Source: Clostridia bacterium
GTDB lineage: Bacteria; Bacillota; Clostridia; Christensenellales; CAG-1252
Reading direction: 5' to 3'
DNA: 14,023 nt
NCBI GenBank assembly: GCA_017455385.1
Contig: JAFTBD010000101.1
Location: 1 to 14,023 of the forward strand
Positions 1-7,109 of this stretch are shown here, piece after piece. The translations under genes were made by a program, and so were the position numbers. Position 1 is the first letter of the stretch. The number at the start of each line of letters is the position of its first letter. The notes under the pieces are model-generated. The model was not told the origin of the DNA and did no database searches. It saw only the letters and a list, made by a program, of their open reading frames with translations.

Positions 1-89
1 GAAGCGGTCTATGTGGTCTCTCCCTACTCTCCAGCAGTCGCGCTGGTAGAAGGTTGAGTGGTGGAGGGTGGGCAACTGTGCTGCGCCAT

Positions 90-185
90 TCAAGCGGCGC
101 GGCGGCTGGCTTCGTAGGCCTCGCGGCCGAAGCGGAAGGCAGCGTCGCCTTCAAGGTTCTGGGTCAGGAACTTGCGGGCGGTTTC
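90..185 (-). CDS. C-terminal tail of an unidentified gene at a probable chimeric contig end
   Basis: On the minus strand this stretch reads as about 32 codons ending in TGA (92-90). The tail includes TARKFLTQNLEGDAAF followed by RFGREAYEASRRAA. The peptide is amphipathic and protein-like, and its codons favour C or G in third position (GCC, CGC, GGC, GAC), unlike the genes downstream. Bases 61-180 contain 82 G/C of 120, against about half in later lines. The plus-strand frame is also open to the left edge in phase with ligA, but its translation lacks the features expected upstream in DNA ligase. I do not recognise the protein. Bases 1-89, beyond its stop, hold no gene or terminator I can support. 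The match to ligA begins close to the GAATTC at 186-191. This is either a chimeric assembly or library end, or a true recombination junction. Confidence 0.35.
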   Translation of the reverse strand, partial: ETARKFLTQNLEGDAAFRFGREAYEASRRAA

Positions 186-1403
186 GAATTCGTCACCGAT
201 CATTCCGAGGTCGAGAAGCTTCTCTCGGAAGCGGAAATAAGACGTCCGACTCTTGACTATCTCATCGACGGAATGGTCTTCAAGGCGGACAGTTTCGCTT
301 TGCGTGAAATGCTCGGATCTACCGAGAAATTTCCTCGTTGGGCGCTCGCCTATAAATTCAAGGCGGAGGAGGTCTCCACCGAGGTCTTGAACGTTATTTG
401 GCAGGTGTCGAGAACGGGCAAACTGAATCCTCTCGCCATCCTCGATCCCGTGGACATCGGAGGGGCGACCGTTTCACGTGCCACACTCTCCAATATGAGT
501 GAGATCAAGCGGAAGGGTATCCGTATCGGAGACAGAGTTTTCGTGCGTCGTTCGGGGGACGTCATTCCGGAGATCCTCGGAGTTGCCTCTCGCAGTGATA
601 CGGCGCATGACGTCGAGAAGCCTACAGTTTGTCCCGTTTGTGGCAGTTCCGTTATCGAAAAAGGGTATTTCCTGTACTGTTCCAACGTTGAGAATTGTGC
701 TCCCCGTATCATTTCTCAGATCGAGCATTTCTGTTCCAAAGATGGGATGGATATCGACGGTCTATCCGAGAAGACCATCGAACAATTCTATAATGAATTC
801 GGCATTCGTCGTGTGGACGAACTGTATAAATTGAAGAAGGAAGACCTCCTTTCTCTCTCAGGATTTAAGGAGAAGAAGGCGGAAAATATCATCTCCGGCA
901 TTGAGAAAAGTAAGCAGACCACTCTTGCAAAGTTCTTAACGGCGCTCGGCGTTCCCGGGGTGGGGAAGAAAGCGGCGAAATTATTGGAACAGACTTTCGG
1001 CACCCTTGAGAACGTGATGAATGCCACTGTGGAAGAGCTCATCTCCATTGAGGATTTCGGTCTCATCACGGCATCACAGATCGTAGACTTTTTCGCAACG
1101 GAAGAAAATAAAGATCTTATCGCATCTTTGCTCGCTTGCGGCATCACATTTTTGAAGGAAGAAAGAACGGAAGGCGTCTTCTCCGGTAAGACCGTCGTCA
1201 TCACGGGCGTTTTGGCAAGTTTCAAGCGATCAGCTGCGCAGGATGAGGTCAGAAAGCGCGGAGGAAATGTCGCGGAGAGCGTCAGCAAGAACGTAAACCT
1301 CGTTATCGCGGGAACGGACGCGGGCAGTAAGCTCGACAAGGCGAAGAAGTTGGGGATCGAGATCATCGACGAGGCGGAATTCCTTCGTTTACTGCAAAAG
1401 TAA
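183..1403 (+). CDS. ligA: NAD-dependent DNA ligase LigA (5' part missing)
   Basis: LigA seals nicks in duplex DNA using NAD+ and acts in replication and repair. About 407 residues are present, against roughly 670 in complete family members, so about the first 40% is missing. The part present runs in the family order: the end of the adenylation domain with motif IDGMVFKAD and then WALAYKF; the OB fold; a four-cysteine zinc finger (CPVC then CSNVENC, about 610-710); tandem helix-hairpin-helix repeats including GVPGVGKKAAKLL; and a C-terminal BRCT domain beginning near VFSGKTVVITG (about 1175). The catalytic KxDG lysine lies upstream of the visible part. The frame stays open to base 3, but residues before about 183 do not resemble LigA (no FANPRNAAAGS-type motif where it is expected), so I place the genuine left limit there. 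The gene ends in TAA and is followed by a terminator, so it is not co-transcribed with yicC. Confidence 0.93.
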   Translation, partial: FEFVTDHSEVEKLLSEAEIRRPTLDYLIDGMVFKADSFALREMLGSTEKFPRWALAYKFKAEEVSTEVLNVIWQVSRTGKLNPLAILDPVDIGGATVSRATLSNMSEIKRKGIRIGDRVFVRRSGDVIPEILGVASRSDTAHDVEKPTVCPVCGSSVIEKGYFLYCSNVENCAPRIISQIEHFCSKDGMDIDGLSEKTIEQFYNEFGIRRVDELYKLKKEDLLSLSGFKEKKAENIISGIEKSKQTTLAKFLTALGVPGVGKKAAKLLEQTFGTLENVMNATVEELISIEDFGLITASQIVDFFATEENKDLIASLLACGITFLKEERTEGVFSGKTVVITGVLASFKRSAAQDEVRKRGGNVAESVSKNVNLVIAGTDAGSKLDKAKKLGIEIIDEAEFLRLLQK

Positions 1404-1423
1404 CGGCGTGCGGTAAGGACGAT

Positions 1424-1450
1424 AAAGTTCTCTCTTTGAGAGAAATCTTT
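1424..1450 (+). repeat. Hairpin between the ligA stop and its terminator
   Basis: TTCTCTC (1428-1434) and GAGAGAA (1438-1444) are perfect complements around a TTT loop. AAAG (1424-1427) can pair with CTTT (1447-1450) across a two-base bulge. No T-run follows directly, so this is probably a 3'-UTR stem, not itself a terminator. Confidence 0.5.
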
Positions 1451-1454
1451 CAAA

Positions 1455-1495
1455 AAACGAGCGGTTTCTTTCGTAATCGCTTGTTTTTGTTTTTT
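1455..1495 (+). terminator. Rho-independent terminator after ligA
   Basis: AAACGAGCGGTT (1455-1466) pairs with AATCGCTTGTTT (1475-1486), giving a 12-bp stem with two G-T wobbles and an 8-nt loop. A T-rich run follows (1484-1495, interrupted by one G). It separates ligA from the yicC operon. Confidence 0.8.
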
Positions 1496-1515
1496 CATAT
1501 ATGGTATAGTATTAT
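1487..1515 (+). promoter_or_regulatory. Candidate sigma-A promoter of the yicC-spoVM operon
   Basis: TTGTTT (1487-1492) lies 17 bp upstream of TATTAT (1510-1515), directly after the ligA terminator. The AT-rich stretch 1498-1530 also holds TATAGT (1505-1510) and TATAAC (1523-1528), so the exact -10 is uncertain. It is the only sizeable gap before twelve closely packed genes. Confidence 0.5.
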
Positions 1516-1530
1516 AAAATAGTATAACTA

Positions 1531-1542
1531 TCGGCATGCCGA
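1531..1542. repeat. Perfect 12-bp palindrome in the yicC leader
   Basis: TCGGCATGCCGA is a perfect even palindrome between the candidate -10 and the yicC ribosome binding site. It could be an operator or a small leader hairpin. An in-frame ATG (1536) lies inside it but has no ribosome binding site at proper distance. Confidence 0.55.
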
Positions 1543-1543
1543 C

Positions 1544-1549
1544 GGAGGA
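1544..1549 (+). promoter_or_regulatory. Ribosome binding site fixing the yicC start
   Basis: GGAGGA lies 4 nt before the ATG at 1554. It decides for 1554 over the in-frame ATG at 1536, which would place this sequence inside the gene. Confidence 0.8.
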
Positions 1550-1553
1550 TAGT

Positions 1554-2426
1554 ATGTACAGTATGACGGGATATGGAAAAGGCGAAGCGGAGATCAACGG
1601 ACGTTCTCTGATCGTCGAGTTGAAGAGCGTCAATCATCGTTTTCTCGATCTTTCCGTTAAGTTGCCGCGCAGCCTGCTATTCGCGGAAGACGCACTCAAG
1701 AAAACCATTTCCGCCAAGATCTCCAGAGGACATATCGACGTATTCACGACCTATTCCGCGCCCATGGATCAGGCGGCATTCTCGCTGAACGTCGAAGCCG
1801 CGGAGAGCTATATCTCGATGAGTCATACGCTTAATGAGCGTTTCGGGATCGAAAATGATTGCACGACGTCCTCGCTTCTTCGTATCCCCGGTGTTGTGGA
1901 GGAGAAAGCCACATCGGTCCCCGAAGAAGAGATCGTCGCTCTCGTGAAGACTGCGACGGAGCGTGCCGTGGACGCCCTCTTGCAGATGCGCGCGGCAGAA
2001 GGCACCGCCATTACGAAAGACATCCTCGGGAAGCTCGACGAGATCGAACGCTTGACGGGGCTTATCGAAGAGCGTGCCCCCATCGTGACCGAAGACTATA
2101 AAGCGAGACTGAAACAGACGATGGAGACTGCGCTCGCAGGTGCGCAATACGACGAGACGCGCCTCCTCATCGAGATCGCGCTCTTCGCGGATAAATGCGC
2201 CATCGACGAGGAGCTTGCACGGCTCCACGTCCATGTCGCTCATTACCGTAAAATATTGGAGACCGAGCCCACCGCAGGGCGTAAACTGGACTTCCTCACG
2301 CAGGAACTCAATCGCGAGTCGAATACCATCGGCAGCAAAGCGAACGACGCTGTGATCGCGGAATACGTGGTGCTCCTGAAATGCGAGATCGAGAAAGTGC
2401 GTGAACAAATACAGAACTTGGAGTAG
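1554..2426 (+). CDS. yicC: YicC/YloC-family endoribonuclease
   Basis: This family has recently been characterised as RNA endonucleases (E. coli YicC acts on RNA including the small RNA RyhB; Bacillus YloC is the homologue). The 290-residue length matches YloC (about 291). The N-terminus MYSMTGYG is the family signature, followed by the YicC N-domain with a VNHRFLDLSVKLP segment. The C-terminal DUF1732 region carries RKLDFLTQELNRESNTIGSK (about residues 243-262) before a charged terminal helix. The start at 1554 is preferred over 1536 because of its GGAGGA site and because family members begin M-(I)-YSMTGYG. It is first in a long operon, and gmk follows after 3 nt. In Bacillus remA (ylzA) usually sits between these two genes; it is absent here. 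The fold family is certain; the RNA substrate is not visible from sequence. Confidence 0.95.
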   Translation: MYSMTGYGKGEAEINGRSLIVELKSVNHRFLDLSVKLPRSLLFAEDALKKTISAKISRGHIDVFTTYSAPMDQAAFSLNVEAAESYISMSHTLNERFGIENDCTTSSLLRIPGVVEEKATSVPEEEIVALVKTATERAVDALLQMRAAEGTAITKDILGKLDEIERLTGLIEERAPIVTEDYKARLKQTMETALAGAQYDETRLLIEIALFADKCAIDEELARLHVHVAHYRKILETEPTAGRKLDFLTQELNRESNTIGSKANDAVIAEYVVLLKCEIEKVREQIQNLE

Positions 2427-2429
2427 AGT

Positions 2430-3038
2430 ATGAGATCGGGCAAAGTATTCGTGATATCCGGTCCGTCCGGAGTGGGAAAAGGGACGATATGCAGCGTCCT
2501 CATGCGGGACTATCCCGAGTTGGCGGCGACCACCGTTTCCGTAACGACACGTGCGCCTCGAGCGGGGGAGATAGACGGCGTGCATTACTATTTCCGCACG
2601 AATGAAGAATTTGATGAGATGCTGAAAGCCGGGATGTTCCTCGAGACTGTAGACAAATACACCCACCGCTACGGTACCTTGTATTCGGAAGTTGAGAGGA
2701 TACTTGACTCCGGCAAGAACGTGATATTGGAGATCGAGATGGTCGGCGGACTGAACGTGAAAAAGCGTATCCCCGAGAGCGTGCTCGTCTTCATTCTGCC
2801 GCCTTCGCTCGAAGCTCTTACCAAGCGCATCCTTTCGAGGGGGAGCGAGACGCCGGAACAGATCGCGGTGCGTCAGGCACAAGTAGAGGAAGAATTCGAT
2901 CTATCCGCAGGGTATGAGTATTTCGTCGTGAACGACGACCTCACCGATGCGGTGGAGAAAGTAAGAAGCATCATCATTGCCGAAGGCCTCAAAGGCGAAG
3001 GCAAAGAAATAAAGAAACAATATTTTGGGAGGGAATAA
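2430..3038 (+). CDS. gmk: Guanylate kinase
   Basis: Gmk phosphorylates GMP or dGMP to the diphosphate with ATP in the cytosol. The 202-residue length is typical. The P-loop GPSGVGKG is at residues 11-18, followed by the GMP-binding part with TTRAPRAGEIDGVHY and HRYGT, then FILPPSLEALTKRILSRGSE of the lid region. One departure stands out: the usual LEI(D/E)VQGA segment reads LEIEMVGG, so the glutamine is replaced by valine. I cannot judge whether this affects activity; the rest is intact. It starts 3 nt after yicC, with GGAG at the end of yicC as the likely binding site, and its own last codons contain the ribosome binding site of rpoZ. Confidence 0.95.
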   Translation: MRSGKVFVISGPSGVGKGTICSVLMRDYPELAATTVSVTTRAPRAGEIDGVHYYFRTNEEFDEMLKAGMFLETVDKYTHRYGTLYSEVERILDSGKNVILEIEMVGGLNVKKRIPESVLVFILPPSLEALTKRILSRGSETPEQIAVRQAQVEEEFDLSAGYEYFVVNDDLTDAVEKVRSIIIAEGLKGEGKEIKKQYFGRE

Positions 3039-3042
3039 CATT

Positions 3043-3237
3043 ATGATGATCGATCCGCCTATTGATAAACTCATCAAGAAGACAGAATGTCGCTATATGC
3101 TCGTTTGCGGCGTAGCGAAACGCGCAAGACAGCTCTTGCAGCAGGAGAACGATATGCTTGTTGCCACGAAGCAGAAGCCTATCTCCGTTGCCGCGAAAGA
3201 GATCTACGAAGGGAAGATCGTTATTACCAAAGAGTAA
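3043..3237 (+). CDS. rpoZ: RNA polymerase omega subunit
   Basis: Omega is the small subunit that helps assemble and stabilise RNA polymerase by clamping the beta' chain. The 64-residue product carries the family pattern: an N-terminal MIDPPIDKLIKKTECRYMLV, then AKRARQL, a variable linker, and KPISVAAKEIYEGKI. I chose the ATG at 3043 because GGGAGGG (3027-3033) lies 9 nt upstream; the ATG at 3046 is an equally plausible family start, and longer readings from 3025 would begin inside gmk. The site overlaps the last codons of gmk, which suggests translational coupling. The gmk-rpoZ-coaBC order is conserved across Firmicutes. Confidence 0.93.
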   Translation: MMIDPPIDKLIKKTECRYMLVCGVAKRARQLLQQENDMLVATKQKPISVAAKEIYEGKIVITKE

Positions 3238-3240
3238 TCG

Positions 3241-4422
3241 ATGAAAAAGAAGGTCTTAGTCGGCGTAACGGGCGGGATAGCCGCCTATAAGTCCGCTTAC
3301 TTGGTCAGCGCTCTTATGAAGATCGGTTGCGACGTTCACGTGCTCATGACAGATCACGCGAAAGAGTTCGTGACCCCTCTTACTTTTGAGTCTCTCTCCA
3401 AGAATCCCGTCATTACGAATATGTTTCGTCGTGACAGGGAATGGGAAGTGGAACACGTGTCTCTCGCTAAGAGCATGGAGCTCGTGATCGTTGCACCCGC
3501 CACGGCGAATTTTATCGGAAAGATCGCCCACGGGATCTGTGACGATATGCTCACTACGACCTATCTCGCTTCCAAGGCGCCCAAGATCATCTGCCCCGCG
3601 ATGAATACGCAGATGTATGAAGACCAAGTCTTTCAGAAGAATCTCGCCGACGTAAGCGCGTCCGGCGCCGTGATCCTGTCTCCCGTATCGGGCAGACTGG
3701 CTTGCGGAGATGTCGGCATCGGGAAGATGATAGAGCCCGACGAGATCGTGGAGAAGGTGAAAGAGATCTTCGCGCTCTCGCTGGATTTCGCAGGAAAGAA
3801 AGCGCTCGTCACCGCCGGTGCAACGGTGGAGGATATCGACGGCGTTCGATATTTGTCCAATCACAGTAGCGGGAAGATGGGTGCGGCGATCGCGGAACGG
3901 TTCGCGGACCGAGGCGCAGAGGTCACTCTCGTCTGCGGGAAGATGACGGCGAAGAAGTCGGACAATCTTGCTCGCGTGATAAACGTCACTTCGACGGAAG
4001 ATATGTACGAGCAGGTGATGGCGAATCTCAAGGACGTGGACTACGTCGTGATGGCGGCAGCGCCCGCTGACTATACGCCCATAACGAAATTTGAGAATAA
4101 GGTGAAGTCGGAGACTTTGACCTTGACGCTTCGCAAGACGAAAGATATCGCCGCCGCGGTAGGGAAGGCGAAAGCTCCTTCCGTAAAACTCGCTATTTTC
4201 AGTGCCGAAACGGAGAATTTGATCGTGAATGCGACGGAGAAACTGCGGAAAAAGAATGCCGATCTCGTCGTCGCGAACGATGTCACGAAGGAGGGCGCCG
4301 GATTCGATACCGACACCAATATCGTGACCATTATCGACCGCGGGGGGAATGCTATCGATTATGACGTCATGCCCAAGATCGAGGTCGCGGATAAGATCCT
4401 CGATGCCTTGTTGAAACTATGA
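3241..4422 (+). CDS. coaBC: Bifunctional phosphopantothenoylcysteine decarboxylase / phosphopantothenate-cysteine ligase
   Basis: CoaBC performs two successive steps of coenzyme A synthesis: joining cysteine to 4'-phosphopantothenate and decarboxylating the product. The 393 residues hold an N-terminal HFCD flavoprotein domain (CoaC, about 1-175) and a C-terminal ligase domain (CoaB, about 185-393). In CoaC the catalytic His is H72 in HVSLAK, N122 lies in PAMNTQMY, and C155 in LACGDVGIGKM is the active-site cysteine; spacing matches E. coli H75, N125 and C158. In CoaB, N207 in SNHSSGKMG corresponds to E. coli N210, and NKVKS replaces the common KIKK lysine motif while keeping lysines. It begins 3 nt after rpoZ with only a weak ribosome binding site (AAAGAG at the rpoZ end), and its TGA overlaps the priA start as ATGA. 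Confidence 0.96.
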   Translation: MKKKVLVGVTGGIAAYKSAYLVSALMKIGCDVHVLMTDHAKEFVTPLTFESLSKNPVITNMFRRDREWEVEHVSLAKSMELVIVAPATANFIGKIAHGICDDMLTTTYLASKAPKIICPAMNTQMYEDQVFQKNLADVSASGAVILSPVSGRLACGDVGIGKMIEPDEIVEKVKEIFALSLDFAGKKALVTAGATVEDIDGVRYLSNHSSGKMGAAIAERFADRGAEVTLVCGKMTAKKSDNLARVINVTSTEDMYEQVMANLKDVDYVVMAAAPADYTPITKFENKVKSETLTLTLRKTKDIAAAVGKAKAPSVKLAIFSAETENLIVNATEKLRKKNADLVVANDVTKEGAGFDTDTNIVTIIDRGGNAIDYDVMPKIEVADKILDALLKL

Positions 4423-6614
4423 TCGCTCGGGTCATCGTAGACATATCCACTTCCGACGTTGATAAAGTGTTCGACTATCTCATCCCCTCGTCAATGGACT
4501 TACACGTGGGTGACAGAGTCAAAGTGCCCTTCGGCAGACAAAAGACGGAGGGCTTTATTGTTGATATTCGGGAAACAACGGATTGTTCCCACCCGATGAA
4601 AGAGATCACCGCCAAGCTGGATGATTTCACTCCCGTACTTCCCGAGATGATCGAATTGATGTGGAAGATGAGCCGTGAGAACAACTTGAGGCTCGTTGAC
4701 GTATTGCGCCTTTTCATTCCCGCGATGATGCGCGGCGGTCGGGTACGTGAGATCAAACGTCACTTTGTGACGTTAGCAGACGGCGTGACTTATGAAGATG
4801 CGCTGTCCAAACTGAAAGCGAATGCGGTCAATCAGCGCGGCGTACTGTCGCGTCTGACGGATGGCGGCGAATGGGCGGCTGTACTCGGAGAGGAATTCGG
4901 CTTTTCAGCCGTTTCCGCGCTTGCGGAGAAAGGGCTCGTCACCGTGCGGGAAGTCACCAAGCGGCGGCGTCCCGGACTGAAACCCGTACAAGACAAGGTC
5001 GTGACGCTCAGCGACGAACAGCAAGCGGCGGTCCGAGAGATCATGCACGGCAAGTCGGACACGAATCTTCTTTTCGGCGTGACGGGTAGCGGTAAGACCG
5101 AGATCTATCTGAAGTGTATCGAAGAAGTGCTCGCGACGAGGAAGACCGCGATCATGCTCGTGCCCGAGATCTCCTTGACACCGCAGATGATGGGGCGTTT
5201 TCGTGCGCGTTTCGGAGATAAAGTCGCGGTGCTCCACAGCGGACTGTCCGACGGAGAACGTTATGACGAATGGCTGCGTCTCCTTCGCGGAGAGGCTGTG
5301 ATCGCCGTCGGTGCTCGGTCTGCGATATTCGCGCCAATCAAAAACGTCGGCATCATCATCATCGACGAAGAACACGACGGTAGTTACGTCAGTGAAAACA
5401 ACCCGCGCTACGTTACCTCCGAAGTGGCGGAGTTCCGTCGCGCTTATAATAACGCAAAACTCGTGCTCGGCAGCGCCACGCCTTCGTTGGAGACTTTCAA
5501 AAGAGCGTCGGAAGGGGAAATGGGCATCATTGAGCTTCGCCATCGGATCAACGGCACCAAGATGCCACAGGTCGAGATCGTGGATATGTGCGCCGAGATA
5601 CGCTCGGGCAATAACGGGATCTTGTCAGCGAAACTGCTCGAAGAGATCGATGCGACCTTAAAGAGCGGGAACCAAAGCATGATCTTTCTGAATCGTCGAG
5701 GTTTCGCTTCCTTTATGATATGCCGAAAGTGCGGCAAGGTGATGAAGTGCGATGATTGCGACGTCTCCTTGACCTGGCACAAACAGGACAATCTCTTGAA
5801 ATGCCATTATTGCGGCAAGCCGTACGTCGTACCGGAGAAATGCCCGGATTGCGGCGAGAGCGATATGCGTTTCGGACGTGTGGGGACGGAGCGCGTCGTG
5901 GAAGAATTGCACGCTCGTTTCCCGTCCGCTCGCCTCATCCGAATGGATAAAGACACGACGAGGAAGAAAGGCAGTTACGATGAGATCCTCAGCGCTTTTC
6001 GCAGTGGAGAAGCGGATATTCTCGTCGGGACGCAAATGATCGTGAAGGGACACGACTTCCCGAATGTGACCCTCGTCGGCATCCTTGATGCGGATATGAG
6101 CCTGTATTACGAAGACTACCACAGCGCGGAGCGCACTTATCAGCTCGTGACACAGATGAGCGGAAGGGCGGGGCGTGCGGATAAAGAGGGCAAGGTTATA
6201 TTGCAGACCTATTCTCCGCGGCATTATATTTTCTCTTTCGCGAGAGACAATGATTACCTCGGATTCTATCGCAAGGAGATCAATATCCGTGAGGTCACCA
6301 ATTTCCCTCCTTTCACGAAGATCGTTCGTGTGCTGGTGGTCAGTGAATCGGAAGAACGCGCGTTGGAACTGACGAAGTCGATGCTTTTCAAACTTCGCGC
6401 CTACCAGAAAGATCACGCGGATCGTTTCGTAATGGTGGCGGGAATGAAGTCGCCTGTAAAGCGTATCGAGAATAAATATCGTTATCAAATACTGATGCGA
6501 ATGACGAGAAAAGACGAAAAGGACACGCTTGCTCGCGTGTATGAGATCGTGAATGCGGAAGACAAGAAAGACGCTTCGGTCTTCGTGGAGATCAATCCGC
6601 AGAATATGAACTAA
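4419..6614 (+). CDS. priA: Primosomal replication restart helicase PriA
   Basis: PriA recognises stalled or repaired forks, unwinds DNA 3' to 5' and reloads the replicative helicase. The 731-residue length equals that of complete homologues. The N-terminal 3'-end-binding domain (VDKVFDYLIP, VGDRVKVPFG) is followed by a winged-helix region, then Walker A GVTGSGKT (220-227), the DEEH box (316-319) and GSATPSLE. The zinc-binding insert has eight cysteines in four CxxC-like pairs (C435, C438, C444, C447, C462, C465, C475, C478). The second helicase lobe has GTQMIVKGHD (537-546) and QMSGRAGR (579-586). All key residues are present. It overlaps coaBC by 4 nt, and its TAA stop adjoins the def ribosome binding site (TAAAGGAG). 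Confidence 0.97.
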   Translation: MIARVIVDISTSDVDKVFDYLIPSSMDLHVGDRVKVPFGRQKTEGFIVDIRETTDCSHPMKEITAKLDDFTPVLPEMIELMWKMSRENNLRLVDVLRLFIPAMMRGGRVREIKRHFVTLADGVTYEDALSKLKANAVNQRGVLSRLTDGGEWAAVLGEEFGFSAVSALAEKGLVTVREVTKRRRPGLKPVQDKVVTLSDEQQAAVREIMHGKSDTNLLFGVTGSGKTEIYLKCIEEVLATRKTAIMLVPEISLTPQMMGRFRARFGDKVAVLHSGLSDGERYDEWLRLLRGEAVIAVGARSAIFAPIKNVGIIIIDEEHDGSYVSENNPRYVTSEVAEFRRAYNNAKLVLGSATPSLETFKRASEGEMGIIELRHRINGTKMPQVEIVDMCAEIRSGNNGILSAKLLEEIDATLKSGNQSMIFLNRRGFASFMICRKCGKVMKCDDCDVSLTWHKQDNLLKCHYCGKPYVVPEKCPDCGESDMRFGRVGTERVVEELHARFPSARLIRMDKDTTRKKGSYDEILSAFRSGEADILVGTQMIVKGHDFPNVTLVGILDADMSLYYEDYHSAERTYQLVTQMSGRAGRADKEGKVILQTYSPRHYIFSFARDNDYLGFYRKEINIREVTNFPPFTKIVRVLVVSESEERALELTKSMLFKLRAYQKDHADRFVMVAGMKSPVKRIENKYRYQILMRMTRKDEKDTLARVYEIVNAEDKKDASVFVEINPQNMN

Positions 6615-6626
6615 AGGAGAGAGACG

Positions 6627-7109
6627 ATGGCGGTCAGAGATATAGTGAAAGACGGAGAACCTTTACTTCGTAAAAAGTCGAGACCGGTCGATAAATTCGA
6701 CGGCAAACTGCATGCTTTGCTGGATGATATGCTCGAGACGATGCGGGCGGCGGACGGCGTAGGCATCGCGGCGCCGCAGGTCGGTATCCTGCGTCAGGCT
6801 GTTATCTGCGAATTGGAGACGGAGAACGAGGAGGAAACGGAGATCCTTGAGATGATCAATCCCGTGATCTTGAAATCGAGCGGGAAACAAGTCGGACAGG
6901 AAGGGTGTCTCTCCGTCCCCGGCAAACGTTGCCCCGTCCTACGTCCGAAGAGCGTTACCGTGCGTTATCAGGATCGTTTTGGGAATGAGATCACGCGCGT
7001 GCTCGAGGGATTCAATGCAGTCGTTGCGTCTCACGAGATCGATCATTTAAGCGGCATCCTTTTCTACGATAAAGCCGTAAAAGAAGAAAACGGAGATGGA
7101 AGGAAATGA
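6627..7109 (+). CDS. def: Peptide deformylase
   Basis: Def removes the formyl group from the N-terminal methionine of nascent proteins at the ribosome exit, using a metal ion. The 160-residue product has all three family motifs: GVGIAAPQ (44-51), EGCLS (92-96) with metal ligand C94, and HEIDH (136-140) with ligands H136 and H140 and catalytic E137. The start has AAGGAG (6614-6619) 7 nt upstream, merged with the priA stop. It overlaps fmt by 4 nt (ATGA), so deformylase and the formyltransferase that makes its substrate are translationally coupled, as in most bacteria. Confidence 0.97.
   Translation: MAVRDIVKDGEPLLRKKSRPVDKFDGKLHALLDDMLETMRAADGVGIAAPQVGILRQAVICELETENEEETEILEMINPVILKSSGKQVGQEGCLSVPGKRCPVLRPKSVTVRYQDRFGNEITRVLEGFNAVVASHEIDHLSGILFYDKAVKEENGDGRK

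Noticed and set aside
1536..1556. Upstream in-frame ATG at 1536 as yicC start
   Set aside because: It lies inside the palindrome, lacks a ribosome binding site, and would add MPTEDS before the family's MYSMTGYG start, whose own GGAGGA is well placed.
1677..2882. Long minus-strand open frame (401 codons) opposite yicC and gmk
   Set aside because: It is antisense to two clearly identified genes, its translation is rich in His, Arg and Phe without a recognisable domain, and no ribosome binding site supports it.
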